This document shows positions 1 to 6,450 of a stretch of DNA of 12,070 nt, piece after piece; the stretch's first letter is position 1, and every line of letters starts with the position of its first letter. The notes under the pieces were generated by a model, which did not search any database, was not told the DNA's origin, and saw only the letters and a program-made list of their open reading frames with translations. The DNA comes from Clostridia bacterium (lineage in GTDB: Bacteria; Bacillota_A; Clostridia; Oscillospirales; CAG-272), in assembly GCA_017552165.1 (NCBI GenBank), contig JAFZCF010000076.1, forward strand, positions 1 through 12,070, written 5' to 3'. The translations under genes were made by a program, and so were the position numbers.

Positions 1-1
1 G

Positions 2-451
2 CGGGATAATAAAGAGATAGCCGTAAGAGCCCTTTCAAAGCACGGGCAGCTGCTCGAATTCGTCTCGGAACGTTTCCGCGCCGACCGGGACGCCGTGACT
101 GCCGCCGTCGGCTCTTCGTGGAACGCGCTCGGATTCGCCTCAGATGAACTGCGGGACGACCGCGATACGGTGCTTGCCGCCGTGAGGCATAACGGATACG
201 CGCTTCAGTTCGCGTCCGACAGACTGAAGGACGACAAAGAGATCGTTCTGACGGCGATAGAAACCTACGAAGGCAACGTGCTCTGTTACGCTTCGGAACG
301 GCTGAGAGACGACAAAGAAACGGTTCTTGCCGCGGTGCGCAGAAGCGAATACTCGATCGGCAGCGCGTCGGAGCGGTTGAGGCACGACCCCGACGTGATC
401 CGCGCCGTGCTCGACGCATTTCCGGGGCAGTTTGAAAATCTGCCCGAGGAT
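2..451 (+). repeat. Six tandem DUF4116 units (coding)
   Basis: Units of 72-78 bases encode a recurring core of the type DDKEIVLxA(V/I) followed by a variable segment and ALxxASER. Units three to five are most alike; the sixth has drifted (HDPDVIRAVLDAF, then NLPED). The repeat is alike mainly at protein level, so it is an old internal duplication and not a DNA satellite. More units probably lie left of the window. Confidence 0.8.
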
Positions 452-1405
452 GTTCAGGAGGACCTTGACGTTATTCTTTTCGGGCTTGAAAGCGTCGTAA
501 AACACCTGCCCGACCCGGAAAACTACAGTTTTTTCGAAGACTCGACAAGCGAATACTACGCGGATTACGATCAGGCGGAGGAGGATTTTCTTGACATACT
601 TGAGTCTATACCGCGTGAGGTCCTGAGAGAAGACTCCGAGCTTAACGACAGAGTCTGCCGGCTTGCCGTCGAGATGGATAACGCGTATTATGAGGGAGAA
701 TATCCGTATCAGGATGTCAGCTGCCGGATCGTCAGCATGGTCGGGGACCTCTACGAAGAAAAAGACATACCGCTCAGACCGGTCCTGAAAGAAAAGCTTT
801 ACGCGCTTCGTAAAAAAGAAAGCGAAAAAAAAGAAGCAGAGTACGTGCATCTCGATATCGGGGACAGACTTTTTTATCAAAACCTCGATCTGTATGAAAA
901 GATTGTCGGCAGGTCGGTCACGGCGAAAAACGGAAAGGAGCGGGAAAGAGAGTATCTGCAGCCGGACGGCGGATTTGTTAAAAACTGTATGCTGTCATCC
1001 GTCAAGGATCTCGTTTACGCTCAGCAGGGACTTTACCACGACAGCGAACTCTGGGAAGACGACGTTTACGAGGTCGATCTCGATAAGGCGTATGAAGAGA
1101 TCAGCTCGCGGCTGTCACCTGAAATAAAAGTGGTGCGAAATGCCTGTGAGTATTATTACTCGGAAAACGTTACCGTAGAATTGAACGACAATGTTCATCT
1201 GATCCTCGTCAGAGCCGTACCGATTAAGATCATTCAAATATGGGTCAACAAACACGATTCCGAACACGAGCATGGCAAATGGCTCGCTCCGGACAGGCTC
1301 GGCGAGTTCTGCGATATGGTCGAACATATAGTTGACGTTTACGGCAAATATAAGGAGATCGCCGAGCTGCGTGCCGCGGAGCTGAGAGAGAAGTTCGGGT
1401 TGTAA
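2..1405 (+). CDS. DUF4116 repeat protein, 5' end outside window
   Basis: The open frame runs from the left edge without a stop, so the gene is 5'-truncated by the window; 467 residues are visible. The GTG at 95 lies inside a repeat and is not the real start. The N-terminal part holds six tandem units of 24-26 residues (2-73, 74-148, 149-223, 224-301, 302-376, 377-451) of the form L-(R/K)-D-D-(K/R)-(D/E)-x-V-L-x-A-(V/I)...ALxxASER, the DUF4116 pattern. DUF4116 has no established biochemical role; such helical repeats are thought to form protein-binding solenoids. The remaining ~300 residues are acidic and charged, with no catalytic motif I recognise and no signal peptide or membrane segment in the visible part, so a cytoplasmic protein is likely. 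The C-terminus is helical and rich in Glu and Lys. The TAA is followed at once, in the same frame, by an unrelated Cna_B fragment. Confidence 0.85.
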   Translation, partial: RDNKEIAVRALSKHGQLLEFVSERFRADRDAVTAAVGSSWNALGFASDELRDDRDTVLAAVRHNGYALQFASDRLKDDKEIVLTAIETYEGNVLCYASERLRDDKETVLAAVRRSEYSIGSASERLRHDPDVIRAVLDAFPGQFENLPEDVQEDLDVILFGLESVVKHLPDPENYSFFEDSTSEYYADYDQAEEDFLDILESIPREVLREDSELNDRVCRLAVEMDNAYYEGEYPYQDVSCRIVSMVGDLYEEKDIPLRPVLKEKLYALRKKESEKKEAEYVHLDIGDRLFYQNLDLYEKIVGRSVTAKNGKEREREYLQPDGGFVKNCMLSSVKDLVYAQQGLYHDSELWEDDVYEVDLDKAYEEISSRLSPEIKVVRNACEYYYSENVTVELNDNVHLILVRAVPIKIIQIWVNKHDSEHEHGKWLAPDRLGEFCDMVEHIVDVYGKYKEIAELRAAELREKFGL

Positions 1406-1948
1406 GACAAGAATCTCGACAAGGATAACAACTGGTCGTTTACCTGGATCGAGCTTGATGAGATGAAGGAAGGCGTGACGATCGTTTACAGTATTGCCGA
1501 AATCGGAGAGATTGTCGGCTACACGACCGCCTACAGCGGCGAAGCTAACTCCTTCACGATTACCAATACTCATGAGCCGGAAAAGACCAGAGTTGATGGT
1601 GTCAAGAACTGGGTCGGTGACAAAGAGCATCAGAGACCGGATTTCATCACAGTCAGACTTTATGCCGACGGTGAGGAAATCAGAGTTATCAACGTGACCG
1701 CCGAAACCGACTGGACGTTCAGCTTCACCGGACTTGATAAATACAAGGACGGCGTTGAGATCGTTTACACGATATCCGAAGATCCTGTTGAAGGATATAC
1801 TACTCTGATTGAGGGCACAACGATCAAGAATACTCCGGATAATCCCGGGACCGGCGATCCTATCGTCGCATCTGCGGCCGGAATAATAATCGCGTCCCTG
1901 AGCGGAATAGCACTCATCGCGAAAAAGAAAAAGAAGTCGGATGACTGA
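1406..1948 (+). pseudogene. 3' remnant of a Cna_B-type surface protein
   Basis: The frame continues without a gap after the TAA at 1403-1405. It begins in the middle of a Cna_B domain (NLDKDNNWSFTW), runs to the end of that domain (SFTITNTHEPEK), then shows a complete second Cna_B unit with the usual landmarks (VKNWVGD, RPDFITVRLYADGEE, WTFSFTGLDKY, EIVYTISEDPVEGYTT, TIKNT). It closes with NPGTGD, a hydrophobic stretch of about 20 residues and a KKKKKSDD tail, which is sortase sorting-signal architecture with NPGTG in place of LPXTG. Cna_B domains are stalk modules of Gram-positive adhesins and pilins. No ATG, GTG or TTG lies in frame between 1406 and 1462. The ATG at 1463 sits inside a domain strand and has no Shine-Dalgarno site, so signal peptide and N-terminal modules are gone. 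It is either a deletion remnant or an assembly junction. Confidence 0.75.
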
Positions 1949-1954
1949 CGACTG

Positions 1955-1989
1955 AAAAAACGGGGCCCCGATCGGGGCCCCGGTTTTTT
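1955..1989 (+). terminator. Strong Rho-independent terminator
   Basis: The segment 1961-1982 is a perfect 22-bp palindrome able to fold into a 9-bp G/C stem with a GATC loop. It is flanked by A6 on the left and T6 on the right, so it could act in both directions. It lies just after the Cna_B fragment, which suggests this is the original 3' end of that gene. Confidence 0.93.
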
Positions 1990-2018
1990 ATGAGTTCGGT
2001 TTAATTCAGAAGACAATA

Positions 2019-2047
2019 TTGACCTTACGGCAGGAATAGGGTATAAT
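2019..2047 (+). promoter_or_regulatory. SigA-type promoter
   Basis: TTGACC (2019-2024) and TATAAT (2042-2047) are separated by 17 bases. It lies 47 bases ahead of the lipoprotein start and directly after the strong terminator, so it begins a new transcription unit that may continue into the acetyltransferase gene. Confidence 0.88.
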
Positions 2048-2093
2048 ATAGTATCTCAGTACGATGATGAACGCGCCGAAGGGACACGTGATT

Positions 2094-2312
2094 ATGAAAG
2101 CATTACAAAAGCCGTCGTCCCGATTATTGCCGCCGTGCTCGTCTTGTGCCTCTGTGCGTGCGGGGGACGGAAAGGTCCGCTCGCCGGGAATGAACAGAGA
2201 CCTCTGCGTCTCGTACGTCGGCAAGTACGGAAATATCTCGGGCGGCGGTCAGGTTTATCTGACCGGAACGGATATCTGCGTCCGTCCCGCGATGTGGGTA
2301 AGCGCGGAATGA
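2094..2312 (+). pseudogene. Small lipoprotein gene broken by two compensating frameshifts
   Basis: ATG 2094 has a good Shine-Dalgarno site (GAAGGGA, 2078-2084). It starts MKALQK in frame 3, but the hydrophobic signal sequence and lipobox (VVPIIAAVLVLCLCACG, Cys at 2159-2161) are in frame 2. The C-terminal part (VSYVGKYGNISGGGQVYLTG, ending WVSAE, stop 2310-2312) is back in frame 3 with good codon use. One missing A in the A-run at 2107-2110 and one extra G in the G-run at 2162-2166 explain it exactly. Corrected, the product is a 72-residue lipoprotein with about 50 mature residues. I recognise no family. Read uncorrected from 2094, frame 3 gives a 72-residue product without a signal sequence, which is implausible. 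This is either a decayed gene or two homopolymer sequencing errors. Confidence 0.65.
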
Positions 2313-2352
2313 CGCAAAAACAAACGGAATCAAAAACAGGAGGGCAGGCGGA

Positions 2353-2901
2353 ATGAAATATCCCTCGGAAACGCTGGTCCTGCGTGACGGCAGGACCTGT
2401 ACGCTGCGGTCGGCCGAGCCGGATGACGCTCGGCTCATGCTCGAATATATGAAGATCATGCTCGGAGAGACGCCTTTTTTGCTGCGCACGCCGGAGGAAT
2501 TCGACTATACTCCGGAGGAAGAGGCGCGCATACTGGCGGAGCGCAGAGACGATCCGCGGTGCCTTATGCTGACGGCGGTGCTTGACGGCGAGATCATCGC
2601 GAGCGCAGACGTCAGTTCGCACGGCCGCAAAAGCCGCGTCTTTCACCGCGCCGAGCTCGGCATTTCGGTCCGCAGGGATTTCTGGGGACTCGGAATCGGC
2701 TCGGCTCTTATGGAGCGGCTGATCGGTTTCGCAGGACGGTGCGGCTACGAGCAGATAGAACTTACGGTTGAGTCAAAAAACGCCCGCGCCGTCGGGCTTT
2801 ATTCGAAATTCGGATTTACGGTTTACGGCAGGCGCCCGCACGGCATGAAATATCCCGACGGCAGCTACGACGACGATCTTCTGATGATCAGGATGCTGTG
2901 A
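2353..2901 (+). CDS. GNAT-family N-acetyltransferase
   Basis: A 182-residue protein, the usual size for single-domain GNAT enzymes, which transfer acetyl from acetyl-CoA to an amine of a protein, metabolite or antibiotic. The visible fold order is canonical: an early strand (ETLVLRDGRTCTLRSAEPDD), a central strand with LDGEIIASADV (78-87), then motif A with ELGISVRRDFWGLGIGSAL (101-119), where the G-x-G-x-G loop binds the CoA pyrophosphate. Motif B follows, with ELTVESKNARAVGLYSKFGF (136-155), in which Asn143 and Tyr150 are typical of the family. The C-terminus (YDDDLLMIRML) resembles RimJ/RimL-like members. An AGGAGG Shine-Dalgarno site stands about 10 bases before ATG 2353. It probably shares the promoter at 2019. 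The substrate cannot be read from the sequence. Confidence 0.9.
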   Translation: MKYPSETLVLRDGRTCTLRSAEPDDARLMLEYMKIMLGETPFLLRTPEEFDYTPEEEARILAERRDDPRCLMLTAVLDGEIIASADVSSHGRKSRVFHRAELGISVRRDFWGLGIGSALMERLIGFAGRCGYEQIELTVESKNARAVGLYSKFGFTVYGRRPHGMKYPDGSYDDDLLMIRML

Positions 2902-2936
2902 CTTGCCGCCGTCTTTCAAAACAATAAAGAAAAACA

Positions 2937-2954
2937 GGTCAGGCCGCCCTGACC
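2937..2954 (+). promoter_or_regulatory. Leader hairpin before the GT4 gene
   Basis: GGTCAGG and CCTGACC form a perfect 7-bp stem with a four-base loop (CCGC). The hairpin directly abuts the Shine-Dalgarno site GAAAGGA (2955-2961) of the glycosyltransferase gene. There is no T-tract on the + strand, so it is not an ordinary terminator in this direction. It could modulate translation or protect a processed end. Function is not shown. Confidence 0.45.
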
Positions 2955-2967
2955 GAAAGGAAAAAAC

Positions 2968-4104
2968 ATGATAATCTGCGTCGTTTGCGACGTGCTCGGA
3001 GAAGAAAACAACGGGACGACCATCGCCGCCATGAACCTCATACGTTCCTTGCGACGTAAAGGACATACCGTGCGGGTCGTCTGCCCCGATGAAGACAAAA
3101 AGGGACAGCCTGATTTTTTCGTCGTCAGGCAGTTCGGGATAGGCCCGGTAAAGAATTATCTGAGAAAGAACGGCGTGGTGGTCGCAAAGCCGGACAGAGA
3201 TATCCTGTTGAAAGCTTTTGAAGGCGCGGATCACGTCCATCTGATGACGCCTCTGCCGCTCTCCATAGGGGCGCTGCACCTTCTGCGCGGCACGGGTGTT
3301 TCAGTTACGGCCGGATTCCACTGCCAGGCGGAAAACATATCGAGCCACCTCGGCATGAAGAACAACGTTTTTCTCAACAAACAGATCTACCGTCTGTTTT
3401 ACCGTTATTTTTACCGCTACGTCGACGGGGTCCATTATCCGACCGAGTTTATCCGCGAGGTGTTTGAACGTTACGGCGGCAAAACGAACGCTTTCGTCAT
3501 TTCAAACGGCGTCAGCGGCGATTTTCATCCCGCGAAAGTTGAGCGTCCCGAAGAGTTTGCCGGGAAACAGGTGATTCTGTTCACGGGGCGGTACAGCAGG
3601 GAGAAATCACATCGCGTGCTGATCGACGCGGCCAGGAAGAGCCGGTACGCAAATACGATCCGGCTCGTTTTCGCGGGCGAGGGACCGCTTAGAAAAAAAC
3701 TCGAAAAACGTTCCGCCCGTCTCGCTAATCCGCCGGTCTTCAGATTTTTCACCCGGCGTGAAATGGTGGAGATGATCAACACCGCCGACCTTTACGTCCA
3801 TCCGGCGGAGATCGAGATCGAGGCGATCTCGTGTCTCGAAGCGATTTCATGCGGACTGGTGCCGGTCATTTCAAACTCTCCGCGCAGCGCAACGCGCTTT
3901 TTCGCTCTCGACGAAAAAAATCTTTTTATGTGCAACAACAGCGGCGATCTCGCAAAAAAGATAGATTACTGGCTCGACCATCCGGCCGAGAAAGAAGCCA
4001 GAAGCAGAGAATATCTCGGATATACAAGGCAGTTCGATTTCGACGTCTGCATGGACCGCATGGAGCAGATGATAATACAGGTACACGAAAACAAGGGCAG
4101 ATAA
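2968..4104 (+). CDS. Glycosyltransferase family 4 (GT-B fold)
   Basis: 378 residues, normal for GT4 retaining enzymes, which move a sugar from a nucleotide-sugar donor to an acceptor. The N-terminal Rossmann half opens with MIICVVCDVLGEENNGTT, a Gly-rich acceptor-side loop, and NLIRSLRRKGHTVRVVCPDED. The C-terminal half has ISNGV (179-183), ILFTGRYSREKS (203-214), FAGEGPL (235-241), ADLYVHPAEIEIEAISCLEA (273-292) with the E-x7-E pair Glu283/Glu291, and CGLVPVISNSP. The E-x7-E element positions the nucleotide-sugar. The run of Tyr, Arg and Phe at 141-151 (YRLFYRYFYRY) is basic-aromatic and could touch the membrane surface, as in diacylglycerol glucosyltransferases and mannosyltransferases. The stop overlaps the ATG of the acyltransferase (TAATG), so the two are translationally coupled. 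Acceptor unknown; a lipid is my inference. Confidence 0.92.
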   Translation: MIICVVCDVLGEENNGTTIAAMNLIRSLRRKGHTVRVVCPDEDKKGQPDFFVVRQFGIGPVKNYLRKNGVVVAKPDRDILLKAFEGADHVHLMTPLPLSIGALHLLRGTGVSVTAGFHCQAENISSHLGMKNNVFLNKQIYRLFYRYFYRYVDGVHYPTEFIREVFERYGGKTNAFVISNGVSGDFHPAKVERPEEFAGKQVILFTGRYSREKSHRVLIDAARKSRYANTIRLVFAGEGPLRKKLEKRSARLANPPVFRFFTRREMVEMINTADLYVHPAEIEIEAISCLEAISCGLVPVISNSPRSATRFFALDEKNLFMCNNSGDLAKKIDYWLDHPAEKEARSREYLGYTRQFDFDVCMDRMEQMIIQVHENKGR

Positions 4105-4910
4105 TGGCTAAAAAAACGATCTTTTACAGTGATCCCGTAAACGACGATTTCGCGCACGCCGCGCTCGAGCCGAAGCCCCTTCCCCGGGATTTTCCATTTG
4201 TTATCAGGAACCCGTTCTGGCGCGCCGCGGAGTTCGTCTGCTACAGGATGATCGCGACGCCGCTTATCTGGATCATCGGTAAAACGGTGTTCGGCCTGCG
4301 GATAAAAAACAGGCGCGAATTGCGGAAACTGCGCGGCACGGGTTATTATCTTTACGGCAATCATACGCAGGACGTTATGGACGCCTGGTCGCCGGCGCTC
4401 ATCGGCTTTCCGAAGTTCACGCACGTCGTCGTGAGCCCGCAGGCGGTCTCGTCACCGGCGCTGCGGGTGCCGGTACAGCTTCTCGGCGGGATCCCCGTGC
4501 CGCGGGACGTTTCCGGGATACGCGAGTTCAAAAAAGCGCTGTCGTACCGGGTCGGGCAGAAACGCGCGGTCGCCGTATATCCGGAGGCGCACATATGGCC
4601 GTGGTACACGGGGATACGGCCTTTTCCGGACACAAGTTTTACGTATCCCGTGAAGGACGGCGTGCCCGCCGTGGCGTTCGTCACCACGTACCGCAAACGC
4701 AAAATACTGAAAAAACTCCCGCCGCGTCTCACGCTGACCGTGTCCGGGCGGTTTTACCCCGACGTCTCGCTCGACGAACGCGCCGCGAGGAAAAAGCTCC
4801 GCGATCAGGTCTACGATTTTATGTGCAGAGAGGCCTCGTCCCCAGACAATTACGCGTATTACGACTACGTCGCCGCGGACGCTCCGGCGAGCAATGAAAA
4901 AGCGGTCTGA
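4104..4910 (+). CDS. PlsC-like 1-acylglycerol-phosphate acyltransferase family protein
   Basis: 268 residues from ATG 4104; an open frame extends upstream to 3831, but that part lies inside the glycosyltransferase gene. A hydrophobic segment (about 44-60) precedes the LPLAT-type domain. The catalytic His lies in YGNHTQDVMDAW (His87), with the acidic partner Asp93 six positions on, not five as in the classical HX4D box. Further blocks are GGIPVPRD (128-135), the usual motif II region, and YPEAHIWPWYTGIRPF (159-174), which replaces the usual PEGTR of motif III. As I recall, NHTQ...D and PEAH are shared by a Clostridia subfamily, so I read this as a family trait and not as inactivation. PlsC enzymes transfer an acyl chain from acyl-ACP or acyl-CoA to a glycerol-phosphate lipid at the cytoplasmic membrane. 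Pairing with a GT4 enzyme suggests glycolipid or lipid-carrier modification. Confidence 0.82.
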   Translation: MAKKTIFYSDPVNDDFAHAALEPKPLPRDFPFVIRNPFWRAAEFVCYRMIATPLIWIIGKTVFGLRIKNRRELRKLRGTGYYLYGNHTQDVMDAWSPALIGFPKFTHVVVSPQAVSSPALRVPVQLLGGIPVPRDVSGIREFKKALSYRVGQKRAVAVYPEAHIWPWYTGIRPFPDTSFTYPVKDGVPAVAFVTTYRKRKILKKLPPRLTLTVSGRFYPDVSLDERAARKKLRDQVYDFMCREASSPDNYAYYDYVAADAPASNEKAV

Positions 4911-4983
4911 AAAGGTGAAAAACTGCGCGCAGAAGGCGAACGGGAAAGAGAAAAAGAAGAAATAAGTTTATTCGACCGCCGGT

Positions 4984-5012
4984 TTGACAAAAAGGCGCGC
5001 GGATGGTAGAAT
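4984..5012 (+). promoter_or_regulatory. SigA-type promoter
   Basis: TTGACA (4984-4989) and TAGAAT (5007-5012), spacer 17. It lies 49 bases before the start of the small membrane protein gene and probably also serves the PPOX-family gene. Confidence 0.88.
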
Positions 5013-5061
5013 ATAAGCAGAATACAAACGGAGAACGTTTCGCGCCGCCGGGAGGGAGAAC

Positions 5062-5280
5062 ATGAAAAAAGCGCTTCTTATAATCGGGATCGTGCTGATC
5101 GCCGCGGGGGTGCTTTCCCTGCTGTTTTCGGCGCTCGTGTCTTACGTGCGGGCAAATTTGCTCGACGGCTCGCCGGAACACTACGCCGCCCTGAAAAGGA
5201 GGGTCGCGGTCTTTCTGACCGTCGGCATAGTCCTCACCGTCGCGGGCGTCGCGTGCGCCGTGATACAGACGAAACTGTGA
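5062..5280 (+). CDS. Small two-helix membrane protein, unknown function
   Basis: 72 residues with two clear hydrophobic helices, ALLIIGIVLIAAGVLSLLF (about 4-22) and VAVFLTVGIVLTVAGVACAV (about 48-67). They are joined by a short polar loop of about 25 residues with a KRR cluster before helix two. The positive-inside rule places both ends and the KRR cluster ambiguously. GGGAGGGAG stands 4-5 bases before ATG 5062, a strong ribosome site. It has its own promoter at 4984 and is followed after 42 bases by the PPOX-family gene, so the two probably share a transcript. No family recognised; the small DUF-type inner-membrane proteins common in Clostridia look similar. Confidence 0.8.
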   Translation: MKKALLIIGIVLIAAGVLSLLFSALVSYVRANLLDGSPEHYAALKRRVAVFLTVGIVLTVAGVACAVIQTKL

Positions 5281-5322
5281 TCCGCTCAAACCGAAAAAAC
5301 GCAATCAAAGGGGAAACTCAAC

Positions 5323-5724
5323 ATGGAAGGAATCGAAAAAGTATACCGTTTTCTTGACGAGGCAAAGACGTATTATCTCGCGACGGTCGAGGGGGATCAG
5401 CCGAGGGTGAGGCCGTTCGGCACCGCCTTGCTTTACGGCGGGAAACTCTATATCCAGACCGGCAGGGTCAAGCCGGTGTCAAAACAGCTCGCAATAAATC
5501 CGAAGGCCGAGATATGCGCCTTCAACGGCGGCGAGTGGCTGCGGCTCTCGGGAGAGCTCGTTGACGACGACGACCGCGCCGTCAAGGTGGCGATGCTCGA
5601 AAAAATGCCGGAGTTGAAGGCGATGTACAGCCCCGACGACGGCAACACCCAGGTCCTGTACTTCAAAAACGCGACGGCGACCTTCTGCTCCTTCACGAAA
5701 GCCCCGGAGACGGTGACTTTCTGA
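5323..5724 (+). CDS. Pyridoxamine 5'-phosphate oxidase-family flavin protein
   Basis: 133 residues, the typical length of the short single-domain PPOX-like split-barrel proteins of Clostridia. These bind FMN or F420-like flavins and act as dimers; they are not true PdxH enzymes. Characteristic blocks are FLDEAKTYYLATVEGDQPRV (11-30), RPFGTALLYGGKLYIQTG, VSKQLAINPKAEICAFNGGE, WLRLSGELVDDDD and LYFKNATATFCSFT. The RVRPFG block lies where FMN phosphate contacts are found in related structures. A purine-rich site (AAAGGGGA) lies about 10 bases before the ATG. A terminator at 5746-5784 ends the unit. The substrate is not known; annotation as pyridoxine biosynthesis would be an over-call. Confidence 0.92.
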   Translation: MEGIEKVYRFLDEAKTYYLATVEGDQPRVRPFGTALLYGGKLYIQTGRVKPVSKQLAINPKAEICAFNGGEWLRLSGELVDDDDRAVKVAMLEKMPELKAMYSPDDGNTQVLYFKNATATFCSFTKAPETVTF

Positions 5725-5745
5725 CGGAGGAACAACCCGATATAC

Positions 5746-5784
5746 CCCGTTTCCTCGCGTATTGGCGCGGGGGAACGGGTTTTG
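5746..5784 (+). terminator. Rho-independent terminator
   Basis: Left arm 5746-5759 (CCCGTTTCCTCGCG) pairs with right arm 5766-5779 (CGCGGGGGAACGGG) over 14 positions, two of them G-U, with a six-base loop and TTTT after it. It ends the membrane-protein/PPOX unit. Confidence 0.88.
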
Positions 5785-5785
5785 C

Positions 5786-5814
5786 TTTACTTTTGCGGCG
5801 CAAAGTGGTAAAAT
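5786..5814 (+). promoter_or_regulatory. SigA-type promoter
   Basis: TTTACT (5786-5791) and TAAAAT (5809-5814), spacer 17. The -35 starts right after the preceding terminator's T-tract. It serves the unknown gene starting at 5847. Confidence 0.75.
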
Positions 5815-5846
5815 AGAATAAAACCTGAAGGGGAGAAAACGGAAAT

Positions 5847-6293
5847 ATGAAGGGTTTCAAACTTCTGGAATTTGAATACAGCCCGGGATACTGCGATATG
5901 CTCGGCGCCGGGCACAGGTCGGAGCTGAAGCGCGACGGAGATGGAAACTGGTTCGTCGAATGCAGGGACAGAGAGGTACACAGCTCGCCGACCGTCGTGA
6001 CGAGATACGAGGCCGCTCCCGACGCCGTGCTGGAGTTTGAAAAGTTCATTGATAAAAGCCGCGTCGCGTCGCTTTCGAAAAGACCGAAAAGCGACGATTT
6101 CGTGACGGACTACAGCCCGTGGAGCTATTATTTCGAGTACGAAAAAACCGTGCTCGGAAAAACTGTTAAGGAACGATGCGGGATATACGAATACAGAAAA
6201 TACTCGCGGAGCGATTTCGAGCTTATCGACGAGCTGACGCGGAGGTTCAACGCCCTGCGCGGCCGCGTGCTCTCCGAGCAGACGGAGGACTGA
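5847..6293 (+). CDS. Hypothetical protein, single-gene unit
   Basis: 148 residues, soluble and charged, with no signal peptide or membrane segment. I recognise no family. The sequence alternates short strands and charged turns: FKLLEFEYSPGYCDML at the start, VVTRYEAAPDAVLEFEKFID in the middle, an aromatic block PWSYYFEYEKT (about 91-101), then a helical end ELIDELTRRFNALRGRVL. The purine-rich site AAGGGGAG stands about 12 bases before ATG 5847. The gene has its own promoter (5786) and is followed by a weak hairpin and the next promoter, so it appears monocistronic. The promoter, the terminator before it and sound codon use make it a real gene despite the lack of a named family. Confidence 0.8.
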   Translation: MKGFKLLEFEYSPGYCDMLGAGHRSELKRDGDGNWFVECRDREVHSSPTVVTRYEAAPDAVLEFEKFIDKSRVASLSKRPKSDDFVTDYSPWSYYFEYEKTVLGKTVKERCGIYEYRKYSRSDFELIDELTRRFNALRGRVLSEQTED

Positions 6294-6299
6294 CCGCCG

Positions 6300-6318
6300 C
6301 CGGGGAAGCCCCCGGTTT
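6300..6318 (+). terminator. Weak terminator candidate
   Basis: CCGGGG (6300-6305) and CCCCGG (6310-6315) form a 6-bp G/C stem with an AAGC loop, followed by only three T. It sits just after the hypothetical gene's stop. The short T-tract makes the call uncertain. A second weak A/T-rich inverted repeat follows at about 6323-6341. Confidence 0.45.
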
Positions 6319-6373
6319 GCGCACGAAAAAGGGTATTTTTCGTCGAAAAAACGCCGGTTTTACGTGCCTGCCG

Positions 6374-6402
6374 TTGCAAACTCCGGCGATATTGTGTATA
6401 AT
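6374..6402 (+). promoter_or_regulatory. SigA-type promoter
   Basis: TTGCAA (6374-6379) and TATAAT (6397-6402), spacer 17. Transcription would start near 6409. The TTG at 6412 would then be almost at the 5' end, which favours ATG 6451 as the start of the gene it serves. Confidence 0.85.
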
Positions 6403-6450
6403 ATATTATGATTGTATGACGCGCGGCGGCTTTACGAAAGGTGTATCGAA

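Noticed and set aside
140..880. 246-codon frame on the - strand within the DUF4116 gene
   Set aside because: The + strand shows real DUF4116 repeats; the - frame has long runs of Phe from the A-rich coding strand and no family resemblance.
1463..1948. Taking the Cna_B fragment as an intact 161-residue gene from ATG 1463
   Set aside because: The ATG is in the middle of a conserved domain strand, has no Shine-Dalgarno site, and the product would lack the signal peptide that a sorted surface protein needs.
3831..4103. Upstream extension of the acyltransferase frame to 3831
   Set aside because: It overlaps the conserved C-terminal region of the GT4 gene in another frame and is Arg/Ser-rich noise; ATG 4104 overlaps the stop, as in coupled genes.
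4915..4965. Possible 16-residue basic peptide (GTG start, ends KKKK)
   Set aside because: Too short, low complexity, no ribosome site at proper distance, and it lies in an A/G-rich spacer before the next promoter.
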